Source: Rapana venosa (taxonomy: Eukaryota; Mollusca; Gastropoda; Neogastropoda; Muricidae). From it: a stretch of DNA of 64,000 bases. Position numbers and translations under genes: made by a program. The notes beneath the pieces are model-generated. The model was given only the letters and a program-made list of their open reading frames with translations. It did no database searches and was not told the DNA's origin. The stretch covers positions 2,336,476-2,400,475 of the forward strand of contig CM054145.1 in assembly GCA_028751875.1 (NCBI GenBank), in the 5' to 3' direction. Positions 46,901 to 56,439 of this stretch are shown here, piece after piece. How positions within the stretch are numbered: the first letter of the stretch is position 1; every line of letters begins with the position of its first letter.

Positions 46901-47790
46901 CGGATAACTTTTATCACAAACTTTTCATTGGCACAAGGATTTTTTACGTCACTGAAAAAAACTTCCCTCGTCTGTTCCCCCCCCTAGAGTTTCAAAAGGG
47001 TTTACAAAAAGGGGAGTTTTGTGGTGTTGTTTTTTTTCACACTTATCCCGCCATTTTTTCCCCGGGGCCCCCTGGAAGATAAGGGAGCCCGCACCCAGCT
47101 TTGGGGGTTGAGTTTGGATTGGAAAATGAAACCCGAGGATCAGTGGTTTGAACTGCAGGGTGAAATCCTCTGAAAAAGGGTTTGTGGTGCCTTGTTTCCC
47201 CGACCAAACAGTCACTAGCAAATGCTCTGCTGTCCTTTCCCCTTGTTTTTAAGTTGATTTTCATTTTTAAATGATTGTAAAAATTTCTTTTTCCCCTTAA
47301 AAAAAGAGATGTTTTTTCCCGCATAAAAAGTCGGGGATGCTGTATTGCAACCCTTTTTTGTTGGGGATTGTTTCATATTTTTAAACAATTTTTTTTTCGT
47401 TTTTTTTTTAATGCCCCAAAATTTTTTCTGTTTTTAGTAATAACATATTATTTTTATCATCCCAGGACGAAACCCCCAGGACTTCAAAACTTTAAAACCT
47501 GGGCCCCGGGAAACACCAAGAAGTCCCTCATCACCAAGAATTCAACACAAAAAGACTTTCACACCCAAGACTTTTAAACATCACCCCGAGACTTCCTCAT
47601 CCCCTGGGCCCTTTTTTCATCCCTGAGATTTCAAACATCCCCAAGACTTCACATCCCCCAAGACTTTATCATCACGAAACTTCCTTCATCCCAAAAACTT
47701 CATCAACCCCCAGCTTTAATTTCAAAGGGCCCTTTTTCAAGATCAAGACTTTTTATCGTCGCCAAGGGTTTTTCCCAAAGAAAAAAGGCA
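43990..47790 (+). repeat. end of unit 6 and unit 7, noisy
   Basis: End of J 43,990-44,120, H' 44,200-44,320, I' 44,360-44,590, a C-slot array with 20-bp-type repeats 45,280-45,720, D 46,090-46,345, E 46,725-47,000, F 47,100-47,260, G 47,460-47,780. Like unit 1, module C here has A-type repeats and a separate A or B is not visible. Confidence 0.65.
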
Positions 47791-47794
47791 CATG

Positions 47795-48090
47795 GTAAAT
47801 TTCAGGCAAGCCCCATGTGGGGGGACTTATACCCTTTCAGGCCCGATTTTTACGCTGACAGTAAAAAAACTCCAACACTTTTCAAAACTAAAGTGGGTCC
47901 CCCCAAGGGTTAGTTCGGGCCCTGTTTTTCACGGGTTTCACTGCTCCTCTTTAAAATGTAATAAACCCTCCCTCAAATCAACCATTTTCTATGCCGATAT
48001 CTTTAGATTGTTAGTAGTGATTTCCCCTTTAAAAATTTCCTTTTTTTCTTGACAAAATGGACTACTGCCTTTAAGTTTCAAAACTGGATG
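47795..48090 (+). mobile_element. truncated CR1/L2-like fragment in unit 7, noisy
   Basis: GGGGGGACTTATACCCTTTC to TTTCAAAACTGGATGATTAAAA corresponds to about 51,845-52,215 of the reference copy, including the YADD region. It is then cut off by the long SINE. Confidence 0.6.
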
Positions 48091-48094
48091 ATTA

Positions 48095-48960
48095 AAATCA
48101 ACTGGAAAAGGGCGAGGGTTTTGATTCCCATAAGATCATAGGGGTTTTTTTGGGCTCCCCCCCCCGGGTCCTACCCCGATTTAGTGTGCTGTTTGGGGTC
48201 AGTGGGAAAGGGACCACACAGTCGGGCTTCAACCATTAACGGGTGCGAAGTTTTTAGATGTTTTTCTCCCCTTACCTGCCAACACTGCCGGGGTCCCCTA
48301 TCTTCCCGGGGGGCCCGGTTGACGCCGGGAAAATAAATTTGATAGTAAGCATAGGGGGAACAAAACCCCGTCAATTGCTCAAAGCCCTATGCACTTTACA
48401 GCCCGCATAATTTCCATCCTCAATTTTCTTGATCATTTATGGGAAAAAAAAAAATTCCTCCGATTGGTTGGTTCCCCGTTTTTTCTGGGGCTTTATGGTG
48501 ACCCAGTTCGGGGTTTCCCCTAACTTTGGCCTGTTGGGGTTTGTGTCAAAACCTTTTGGGGTGGGGGTTGCGGGGGACGGTTTGAGGGAGTTGTGGTGGT
48601 TTTCCCCCTGGGGTGGGCAACTCACTCCGTCTGGGGTTTCCCCGACACAATTTCTGTCCCTTTGTAGGGGGGTTTGTAGGTGGTGTCCGCTATGTTTTGT
48701 CAAAAAACAGGGGTCCACTGAACACCACCAAAGTGACCCAGCAGCAGGCGGGCCCCCTTGGGTGGGGCCCCCGGGGGCCTGAAAAGTGATTTTGGGTTCC
48801 CCGGGGGACCTCCAACTCTGGGGAAAGAGGGCATAACAAATTTTGGGATGGGTTTTGGGGGGAAATTGGAATGAGCGTTATGGGAACAGCAAAACGGGGG
48901 GGCGTACGAAGATTAGGCAGCAAAAAACAAAAAAAACAAAAAACAAAACTTTGACTTTGA
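48095..48960 (+). mobile_element. long tRNA-headed SINE-like element, noisy second copy
   Basis: Collinear with 20,178-21,030 but lacking the A-box end of the head (it starts near the CTGGAAGG position). A B-box remnant GGTTTTGATTCCC is at about 48,117. It ends with AACTTTGACTTTGA and continues straight into LINE 3' UTR, as in copy 1, so SINE and LINE were copied together. Confidence 0.65.
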
Positions 48961-48964
48961 AATT

Positions 48965-49560
48965 TGACTTAAAACCCCCCCACATACACCCTTATGTATT
49001 GAAATAAAAATCATAACCAAAGACAATCAGGCAAATTTAATCCCGAGAAAGGGAAAAACGGGTTTGTCCCAAAATCCCTTTTAAAATTTAGAATTTAAAA
49101 AGCTTAAATGCACAAAAAAAAAATTTTTTCTTCTGTTAGGGTTTGGGATGGGGCCCCTGGAAAAAAGGGTTCCAAGGAACAACTGAAATTCTGGAAACAA
49201 AGAGGGAAGGAAATTTGCCAAAATGGGGAGTGGGTTTGCTAAAGCTGCTGATTGCGAACAACCCTGGATCTCTTTTTTTTTTTCCAATTTATTTTGAGCA
49301 AATTTTTACAAATTTTCGAGGCCATTCTTGTTTTTAAACCCCTAAAAGGGTTAATTTTCCCCAAAAAATGAAAGCCCAAACCCTTTGAACACCCCATTTT
49401 AAACTTGTAAAAACAAAGAAAGAATTTTTGTCTACCAAAAAAAGAGTTCAGTTTCCCCAAAAATACCCACGTTTTGTCCCCTTTTTTTTGATAGTGTCAG
49501 TGGGAACGCCCTTTTTTCGTGGGGTCCCAAAAACAGTTCCCAATAATTTTAGTTTGAAAA
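48965..49560 (-). pseudogene. noisy LINE fragment (same family as copy 1)
   Basis: Matches 21,030-21,600 with stretched homopolymers (TTGAGCAAATTTTTACAA, AACAAAGAAAGAATTTTTG, GATAGTGTCAGTG). The similarity ends at about 49,560, and unrelated clean sequence follows within 60 bases. Confidence 0.65.
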
Positions 49561-49580
49561 TTTCACAAGATTTTATTAAA

Positions 49581-49743
49581 ATGGCATCTACCGGGTCACC
49601 CAAGAGGTTTTTGGGTCCTTAATGCCTTGAATTCTGCTCGATCTGCCAACATTACGGATGAAGATGATTCTCGAGAGCTACAGCTTGTAATTGAGGAGTA
49701 TTTTGCTACAGATTCCAGTGCTGCTGAAAGAAATTTGAGGTAA
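49581..49743 (+). CDS. possible first coding exon of an unknown host gene
   Basis: ATG at 49,581 gives MASTGSPKRFLGP, then a stop at the end of the noisy zone. In an adjacent frame the sequence reads ALNSARSANITDEDDSREL, then QLVIEEYFATDSSAAERNLR, up to a donor-like TTTGAG/GTAAAAC near 49,741. An error at the noise boundary would join them. The residue composition (acidic, low-stop, ordinary codons) is protein-like, but I do not recognise a family. It could also be retro-derived. Confidence 0.35.
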
Positions 49744-49811
49744 AACAAATCTTTCCAATGATGAAGGACCTACTGTCAGTGAGGAGATTTAACCAAACCA
49801 CACAGGCACAG

Positions 49812-50128
49812 GGGAAAGTTCCAGTACTAAAATGAAGAATTCCACAACTGACAAAGAAAATTCAGAGGAGGAAGATGTGGTACAAGACCTTACAGCACCC
49901 TTGCTGCATGTTGACATACATGACTCTGTCAACCTGAAAAGTGAGTATGAACAAGCTCAGTCCTTTGATCTCCAGTGTACACTGCATGACCAGGCTGAAA
50001 CAGTCAGGAAAGCCGATACAGAGGCAGGAGCTGCTTCAGCTGTCCCCTTCAAAACCTGGCTGCATTGCAGTTTTCTACTGATGAGCTGCTGGCAAAGCCA
50101 GTGAATATGGCAGAATTCATTCAGTGAA
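49812..50128 (+). CDS. possible coding exon, acidic protein fragment, unknown
   Basis: Acceptor-like CCACACAG precedes GCACAGGGGAAAG. The frame from 49,832 reads MKNSTTDKENSEEEDVVQDL, then HVDIHDSVNLKSEYEQAQ, and stops at 50,104. A second frame near the end (QNLAALQFSTDELLAKPVN) looks equally coding-like, suggesting a frameshift. A donor-like GAAG/GTAAGAA follows at about 50,128. No known domain. Confidence 0.35.
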
Positions 50129-50189
50129 GGTAAGAACTGCTGAATTTGTGTGTGTGTGTTATATTTTTATTTATTTTTTCTTTTATTTG

Positions 50190-50660
50190 GAGGATAATGG
50201 AATAAGCATTCATGTGCTTTTTTTTAAAATCCAGTCCCCGTGTGTATTCAGTTTTGTAAATTTTGTCATTCGTTCTCACCAGCACACAGTGGCCTACTCT
50301 TCCAAAAAGCGGAATGGGTATAACATGCGCAAGATGTTCTGCTTGCGTTCACACATGGGACCTGGGTTTATAGTCCTATCCAAAGGACTTTTGGGGAGAG
50401 TGGAGTAGGCACTGATGTTAACTTGTAATGTAGTATGGAATTTATATAGCGCTGAATCTTGTAAAGCAACAAATCAAAGCGCTCAGATTTTTTTTAATGC
50501 GTGTGTATGCGGTTTTGTAAATTTTGTCATCTGTTCCCACCGGCACACAATGGCCTACTCTTTTGAACAGCGGAACAGGATTTAACGTGTGCGCAAGATG
50601 TTCTGCATGCGTTCGCACACGGGGCCTCGGTTTAAAGTCTCATCCGAAGACTTGTGTGTG
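50190..50660 (-). repeat. two tandem SINE bodies with an L2-type tail between them
   Basis: The bodies at 50,255-50,392 and 50,513-50,655 share GTTTTGTAAATTTTGTCAT, CCAGCACACA, GGCCTACTCTT, GCGCAAGATGTTCTGC. Between them, 50,432-50,492 is the reverse complement of the retrotransposon 3' end found at 51,981-52,050 (TTTATATAGCGCTGAATC, AACAAATCAAAGCGC). No tRNA head is visible here. Confidence 0.65.
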
Positions 50661-50902
50661 TTTGTGTGTGTGTGAAGTTTATCTGCTTTCCTTGTTTTTC
50701 TTAAGGGTTTTTCTATTTAAAAAATTTGTTAAATTGTTGGCTTGTTTCAGCATTTTTATATTAAAATGTAACAATTTTTTTAAACTCGTGTAATACAGTA
50801 TCAAGTTAATCTGACAATGAATAGTAATGGTGGTGGGGGCAGCAGTGTGGGGGGTAGCCTATGCAGTTCTTTAGTTTTTCAATACCTTTTTTTTTTTTTT
50901 AA

Positions 50903-51112
50903 AGGGGACGGGATAGCTCTGTGGTCGGAGGACTCACTTTCCCCCAGCCAAGGTTAATCAGCATCAAGCATGGTTACAAATTGGATGGGTGGCCATTTGC
51001 GCGTTTTGGCTTCAGTACAGTCCCCCAGTTCACCCAGCTGTAAACGGGTACCTGCCTCTTTAGGGTCAGGGAAGGTAAAGCAGCAAGGGACAGGAGATGG
51101 GCACCTCCCTCA
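50903..51112 (+). mobile_element. tRNA-related SINE fragment
   Basis: TAGCTCTGTGG at about 50,912-50,922 resembles an A box. The B box is decayed. The body has CAGTTCACCCAGCTGTAAAC and GGGTACCTGCCTCTTTAGG, a segment I associate with mollusc SINEs from memory. It abuts the next LINE. Confidence 0.5.
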
Positions 51113-53023
51113 ATACTTACTCTTTTCCCTCACATCCATGTTTCTTGGATCTGAGAAGGCTAGTCCTCTGCCTTCTATTAACATCCACTTTGAACTTCCT
51201 TCTATATTTTCTGCATTCTTCTCTGACAAAGTCCACAACATTCGCTCCAGTTTGGATCAGACTCCTTTCCAGCCTGCAACTTCTTATCCCCAATTCTCTG
51301 GCACTCCTCTCCTTTTCTTTCATCCCGCAAGCGAGAAAGAAATCGAGATAATTCTGAAAGGAATGACTATAAAATCATGTGATCTTGACCCCATACCTGC
51401 TTCCCTTTTCGCACAGTGCCTGCCACAACTTATTCCCACTATTACGAAAATAGTAAACTTATCTCTTGTCTCTGGAAATGTTCCTTCAGCTCTAAAGACT
51501 GCTTTAGTCACACCTCTACTCAAAAAGCATGACCTTGACCCCAACATTCTGAAGAACTATAGACCTGTTTCCAACCTACCTTTTATTTCTTAAGTCCTTG
51601 AAAAAGTAGTTCTAAAACAGCTCAACCACCACCTTCTCTCCAACAGTCTCCTTCCTGCATTTCAGTCTGCCTATCATGTCAACCACAGCACTGAAACTCA
51701 CTTCTACTCGCTTCTGACTCGGGGGAAAATCTCCCTCCTCACTCTACTCGACTTATCTGCAGCCTTTGACACTATTGACCACTCTATTCTGCTCTCCCGT
51801 CTTCAAAAAACATTTGGTGTTACTGGTACAGTCCTTACCTGGTTTAGTTCATACCTTAATGACCGATTCCCGACAGTCACAGTAAACAAGATTCAGTCAG
51901 TACCTGCCAGACTGGAATGTGGAGTTCCACAGGGATCTGTTCTGGGCCCTGTTCTTTTCACCCTCTACACTGCTCTACTGTGTGCTTTGATTTGTTGCTT
52001 TACAAGATTCAGCGCTAAATAAATTCAATACATTATTATTATTATTATTACTACACTGCTCTACTGTCACATATAATTAACCGCCATCAGATCAACCATC
52101 ATTTTTATGCAGATGACTCTCAGATTCTAAGCAGCGACACTTCTGAAAATCTGCCTTCTCTCTTTACAAATATGGCCCACTGCTTTCAAGATATCCAAAA
52201 TTGGATGATACAGAACAAATTACAGCTAAATGCAGATAAAACGGAAACCATGCTTGTAGGGACCAAACGCAAACTCTCTTCCATTACAACAGCTTCAATA
52301 CAACTTGGCAATGCATCAGTCCCTTTATCCACTGCTGTGAAGTATCTAGGGGTCATTATTGACAACACACTCTCTATGCAAAAATTCATCACCCAGACCT
52401 GCCAGTCCTGCTACTATCAATTACGGCGTATTAGTGCAATTCGAAAGTACCTGTCCACAGATGCAACACCCAAACTTGTTACGTCTCTCATTCTTTCACG
52501 TCTGGACAATTGCAATTCTCTGTTGGCTGGTCTGCCAGCATCATCAATCCAATCCCTTCAACATATACAAAACTCTGCAGCTTGACTAATCCTCAGAAAG
52601 AAAAAAATCTGAGCATAATACCCCTCTCTTGCAATTTTTCCACTGGCTGCCTGTGCCACAGAGAGTAAACTATAAGATCAGTACCCTCTGTTACAAATGT
52701 CTCCACAAAACAGCACCCGCCTACCTCTGTGAATGTCTTCACTTGTACACTCCTTCTCGTTCTCTCCGCTCTGCTGCAGATACCTTGTCCTTAAGAATAC
52801 CTAGATTCAACCAATCCATCATCGCCGTCGCTCTTTCTCTATTTCTGGTCCATCGATCTGGAATGATCTCCCTCTCTCTCTCCGCCAAAAGCCTTCTTAT
52901 GACACTTTTAAATCCAGTCTCAAGACATATTTATTTCAAACCTAAGATTTTCTCTCCTGCTTCATCTCATAGCTTTTCCCTGCCTTCAACAGCCGAGACT
53001 CTATCACTCTGCCAGGGTGTGTG

Positions 53024-53058
<35 letters not shown>

Positions 53059-53203
53059 GTGTGTGCATGTGTGCACATTTGGACTTGATGGAACTATTAC
53101 TTGTTACTGGTTGTATGACTGTGTAAGAATGAGTTGAATGCAAGTGCTTTGATTTGTCTCTGCAAGATATAGCGCTATATAAATTCCATTTATTATTATT
53201 ATT
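51113..53203 (+). mobile_element. CR1/L2-like non-LTR retrotransposon, reference copy (5'-truncated)
   Basis: RT from the finger region: LDPIPASLFAQCLPQLIP, LVTPLLKKHDLDPN, NYRPVSNLPFIS with a TAA at 51,591, then the same frame resumes VLEKVVLKQL. Palm: GVPQGSVLGPVLF, then after a nested insertion HFYADDSQI (catalytic YADD at 52,106-52,117). Thumb side: NKLQLNADKTETMLVGTKRK and KYLGVIIDNTLSM. The 3' UTR has a (GT)n run at 53,026-53,058 and TATAGCGCTATATAAATTCC before (ATT)n. Endonuclease is absent. Stops and a frameshift make it a pseudogene. Confidence 0.85.
51981..52050 (+). mobile_element. 70-bp retrotransposon 3'-tail insertion with 16-bp target-site duplication
   Basis: CTACACTGCTCTACTG occurs at 51,965-51,980 and again at 52,051-52,066. 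Between them are 70 bases with TTGTTGCTTTACAAGATTCA, GCGCTAAATAAATTC and an (ATT)n tail: the extreme 3' end of an L2-like element. It adds 86 bases, shifting the host RT frame just before YADD. Confidence 0.9.
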
Positions 53204-53718
53204 AATACGCTGGCCCCTAGAGAAGCGAGGTCGCTGATGCCTCACTCCACTATGACCGCTTAGGTTATGGAAATCTTTACCTTTATTATTTATTTTTTTT
53301 ATGAGGAGAGGATCAGAAGGTAGAGAAGTAGAGTGGAAGGGGAGTACAAGTTGGGGCTCATCAGAAAATCTAATAGTGCATTCACTATGCAGTTTTGTTG
53401 CCAAAAAAGAAATCGTGCTATCTCAAAATATTATTATAGAAAAATATGCAAGATGCAGTGTTTGGTATGTGTGTGTTTCAGTTTGTGTGTTTGGAATGAG
53501 TGAGTGTGTGTGTGAGTGCATGTGTGTTGTTTATGTTGTGCATTTTTTTGCTTTTTTATATATCTATATATCTTGCCTATTTCTTTTCCAGCAGAGAAAG
53601 ACGACGTGTTGCTGGGTGTAATAGCAGGTCAGGCATGCCTCTATCTATCATCACCAGGGAGCTGGCCTGCCTGAAGCCTCCTCATCATACTAAGCGGAAA
53701 GCACCCTAAGACAGCTTT

Positions 53719-53753
<35 letters not shown>

Positions 53754-53758
53754 TTCCT
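53204..53758. other. unassigned, with GT and CTT microsatellites
   Basis: Contains a GT-rich tract at 53,465-53,530 and a (CTT)n run at 53,718-53,762. A plus stretch after TTCTTTTCCAG at about 53,591 reads RERRRVAGCNSRSGMPLSII and ends KRKAP at a stop (53,709). It could be a small terminal exon, but support is weak. Confidence 0.4.
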
Positions 53759-53759
53759 T

Positions 53760-54130
53760 TTTTGTCATGTTTCTCCCAGGGGAGGTTTGACATTGATGAG
53801 CCTTCTCCATCTCTCTTTGTTTTGAGCTTCCTCCTTATTTATGCCCCTTTCGCTAAGATCTGCAATACAGGTAGCCCAGGTTTTGCTAGGTCTTCCCTTT
53901 GGTCTCTTTCCGTCCACTACGAAGTTCATTGCTCTTTTTATGTTGTGGTGGTCTGCTTTCCGTTGAACGTGCCCAAACCAGCGCAGTCTATTGGTACTAG
54001 CTACAGACTTCAGATCATCAACTTTGCACATTTTTCATAGTTCTTTATTCGTGATCCTGTCTTCCCATTTGATCTTTGTCATGTAGCGTAGCATTCAGTT
54101 TTCACAGCTCTTCTCAGCTTGTCTTCATGA
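53760..54130 (-). pseudogene. LINE reverse transcriptase C-terminus, degenerate
   Basis: A minus frame 54,031-53,765 reads NRLRWFGHVQRKADHHN, then GKRPKGRPSKTWATCIADL, then EEAQNKERWRRLIN, the characteristic end of many LINE RT proteins. Upstream, KWEDRITNKEL then a stop continue the homology to about 54,130. The clade is not resolved. There is no catalytic domain here. Confidence 0.75.
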
Positions 54131-54292
54131 CAGGAAAAGAAAATGCAGTGAAGCATTGTAATTTATTTGCGGGTGAGCAAAATATTTTCTGTATGAAAAT
54201 AGAGAACATACTTGTAGTAGTTGTATTTTGATTTAGTTGGGCATGTGATGTCTTCTTATTTTTGGTACAGAATTTTTTGGTTAATTATGTTT

Positions 54293-54400
54293 TAAGGCAC
54301 GGTGGCCTAGTGGTTTAGGCATTTTGACCTGCAGATCAGAAGAGGATCTGACTAGCTAGGGTTCGATTCTCATGATAAGTGTTTTACATAAACTTGAATT
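54293..54400 (+). mobile_element. tRNA-like SINE head
   Basis: A box TGGCCTAGTGG at 54,303-54,313 and B box GGTTCGATTCT at 54,360-54,370 with proper spacing. No acceptor-stem pairing is obvious, so this is a SINE head and not a functional tRNA gene. The body to the right is not recognised. Confidence 0.7.
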
Positions 54401-54599
54401 TCAGTTTGAAAACTGAAGTCATAATACTGAATGGTAAAAGTATCTGAGTTCAATGTTACTTGTATAATTTATAAAGTCTGTTGTTTTGTTTATAAAAACC
54501 TTAAAGGAAAATATGATTACCTGTTCAAACATTTCTTGATATAAATATTAAATTAATGATTTCAAAGTTTGTTTTAGAAAGAGTCCACATCTCAAGCAG

Positions 54600-54690
54600 T
54601 GTGCGTGTGTGTGTGTGTGTGAGTATTGCATTGTGTGTCACACCTATGTGTACTACGCGCGCGCAAGCACGCACACACACACACACAGAG
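54600..54690. repeat. GT tract facing an AC tract (inverted microsatellites)
   Basis: (GT)n at 54,603-54,620 and (AC)n at 54,668-54,686 separated by about 48 bases with GCGCGCGC near the centre. The arms are complementary and could form a hairpin. Confidence 0.8.
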
Positions 54691-54814
54691 TTACATACAC
54701 ATATTTTGTCATTTTTCTCTTTCTGTTTTTCCTTCTTTTTTTTTAAATGATCATGCTTTTCTACCATCTTTATCATTGTACGGCAAGTCACCATTTCCTT
54801 TCATTGTGTTCCAG

Positions 54815-54946
54815 CATCAGCAGAAGAAGCTGACTGCACTGAGACGAGCATCACAAGAAAAAGGAATGACTCCCAGGGGGAAGAACAGGGCAGGGAGAAA
54901 GAGCAACACAACGCCCCGACTCCAGCAGACACCGAGGGAATTGTGA
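54815..54946 (+). CDS. possible terminal coding exon, basic protein end
   Basis: Acceptor-like CATTGTGTTCCAG ends at 54,814. The frame reads HQQKKLTALRRASQEKG, then MTPRGKNRAGRKSNTTPRL, and ends QQTPREL with TGA at 54,944-54,946. Strongly basic. No family recognised. If real, it could belong with the other plus-strand exon-like pieces nearby. Confidence 0.4.
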   Translation, partial: HQQKKLTALRRASQEKGMTPRGKNRAGRKSNTTPRLQQTPREL

Positions 54947-55029
54947 CGTTTCTTCTTTGCCAGTTGGCAAAAGACCGTGCACTGCTGCTACCTGGTTGAG
55001 TGCCTGGTTTTAAGCGGAGTGACGCCAAG

Positions 55030-55576
55030 ATTCTGCCAGGTATCCCCTTCCAATTCTGGCTTGCCTCTGCTCCTGTTTATTTTGTGCATTCCAGTCACTC
55101 TGTCCTACAATGATGGCTTTCTTTGGTGTCTAGTCTGTGACCTCTTGCAGTTGGTTGAAGAAGTCTTCATTGTCTTTGTCGTGCTAGTCTGTTCTTGGAG
55201 CAAGTGCTGGTATGACAGTGATGTTAAAGGGTGCAGCCCTCAGATGGATGGCAATGAGTAGGCTAGAGACTGGTGGACATCCTATGATGGTATCCACAGT
55301 GTCTTTGTGGATGAGGAATCCAACTCCATGATCATGTCTGTCTTCACTGCCACTGAAGTAGAGTCTGTGGCCTTCAGGGGTAGGGGTCTCTACGAAGTTT
55401 TTCCAGCACATCTCACAGAGTGCTAGGATGTTCCATTGGTATCTTTTCATTTCATGAGTCAGCTCTACCACTTTTCCTGGAGCTCTCAGGGATCTCACAT
55501 TGCAGGTGCCAATAGTGATACTGGTTCTGGCATGTGGTGATTTTGGTCCGTCATTGGCATTCTTTACTCCTCCCAC
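55030..55576 (-). pseudogene. RTE-type endonuclease fragment
   Basis: The minus frame 55,576-55,184 reads ITIGTCNVRSLRAPGKVVEL, then NILALCEMCWKNF, then HDHGVGFLIHKDTVD: the start of an apurinic-type endonuclease as in RTE elements (often annotated as craniofacial development protein 2-like). The catalytic Glu region (LCEMCW) is visible. A shifted frame continues DFFNQLQEVTD with a stop, then TPKKAIIVGQSDWNA. Frameshifted and truncated, hence inactive. Confidence 0.8.
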
Positions 55577-56040
55577 CTGCTGGTCAGCACAGAAGGTACG
55601 GTCCTTGTACTGGGCGACGACTGAGCCGGCATGGATTGTGCAGTGGTTGTCGTGTCTACCATTTCTACATGTTCAGCACTGTAGGCTCTAAATGAATACC
55701 ACGTCTGAGACACTTCAGGGCAAACAAAAAGAGTCAGTCATTGCAGAAAGTTCATTGTTCAACATGAAGGAAGGTGTGGAGATCTGTGCACAGCCATCTG
55801 TCATGCAGCTGCTTTCTGGCACATTTCACAGGCATGTCTGAAGGAATGCAACCTGTAAAGCACATTTGTAATGCTCACAAGGGAACAGGAATAGTTCACT
55901 TAGTTTTCTCCTGCTGGGATCGGTTCTCACCTCTCAAGTTCTGTCAGGTGTCCTGTCCATCAGCTGTCTCCATCCCCTTGTGTCTTCAGTTCTTCTGTAG
56001 CTCCTAGGATCACTGGACACCGCACTTGTGATTGTTTCCT
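55577..56040. other. unassigned sequence
   Basis: No recognised gene or repeat. Plus frames at 55,500-55,691 and 55,774-56,007 have no visible domains. Confidence 0.4.
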
Positions 56041-56380
56041 TGGTTCTTGCTGTAAAGATAGGATAAAACAAAATAAATAAGAACTGAAAACTAGAATAAG
56101 AAATAAAATATAGGATAAAACAAAAGAAAATAAGAATTTGAAAAAAATATAATGTAGGATAAAATAAAATAGATAGATTTAAAAAAACTTAAATAGAATT
56201 CTAAAAGTACAGTAAAGTTGAAATAAAACAATAAAAGAAAAAAAATTAATAAAACGGTAGGAAAATGTAATGATAAAAAAACAATAAAATTAAAAACCTA
56301 AAAAATTTCTTTTTTAAATCACAAAATGAAATATTAAAATAAATAAATAAAGATTAAATGAAACAAAGCCGCCCAAACCA
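56041..56380. repeat. A-rich low-complexity with degenerate AGGATAAAACAAAA repeats
   Basis: TAGGATAAAA-type units recur near 56,058, 56,113 and 56,154, followed by AAATAAAA-type sequence. No coding potential. Confidence 0.75.
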
Positions 56381-56439
56381 AAACATTATTGCAAGAGACG
56401 AAAGGAGAGCAGTCTTGGTGACAGTGGTCTTGGTGTTTG

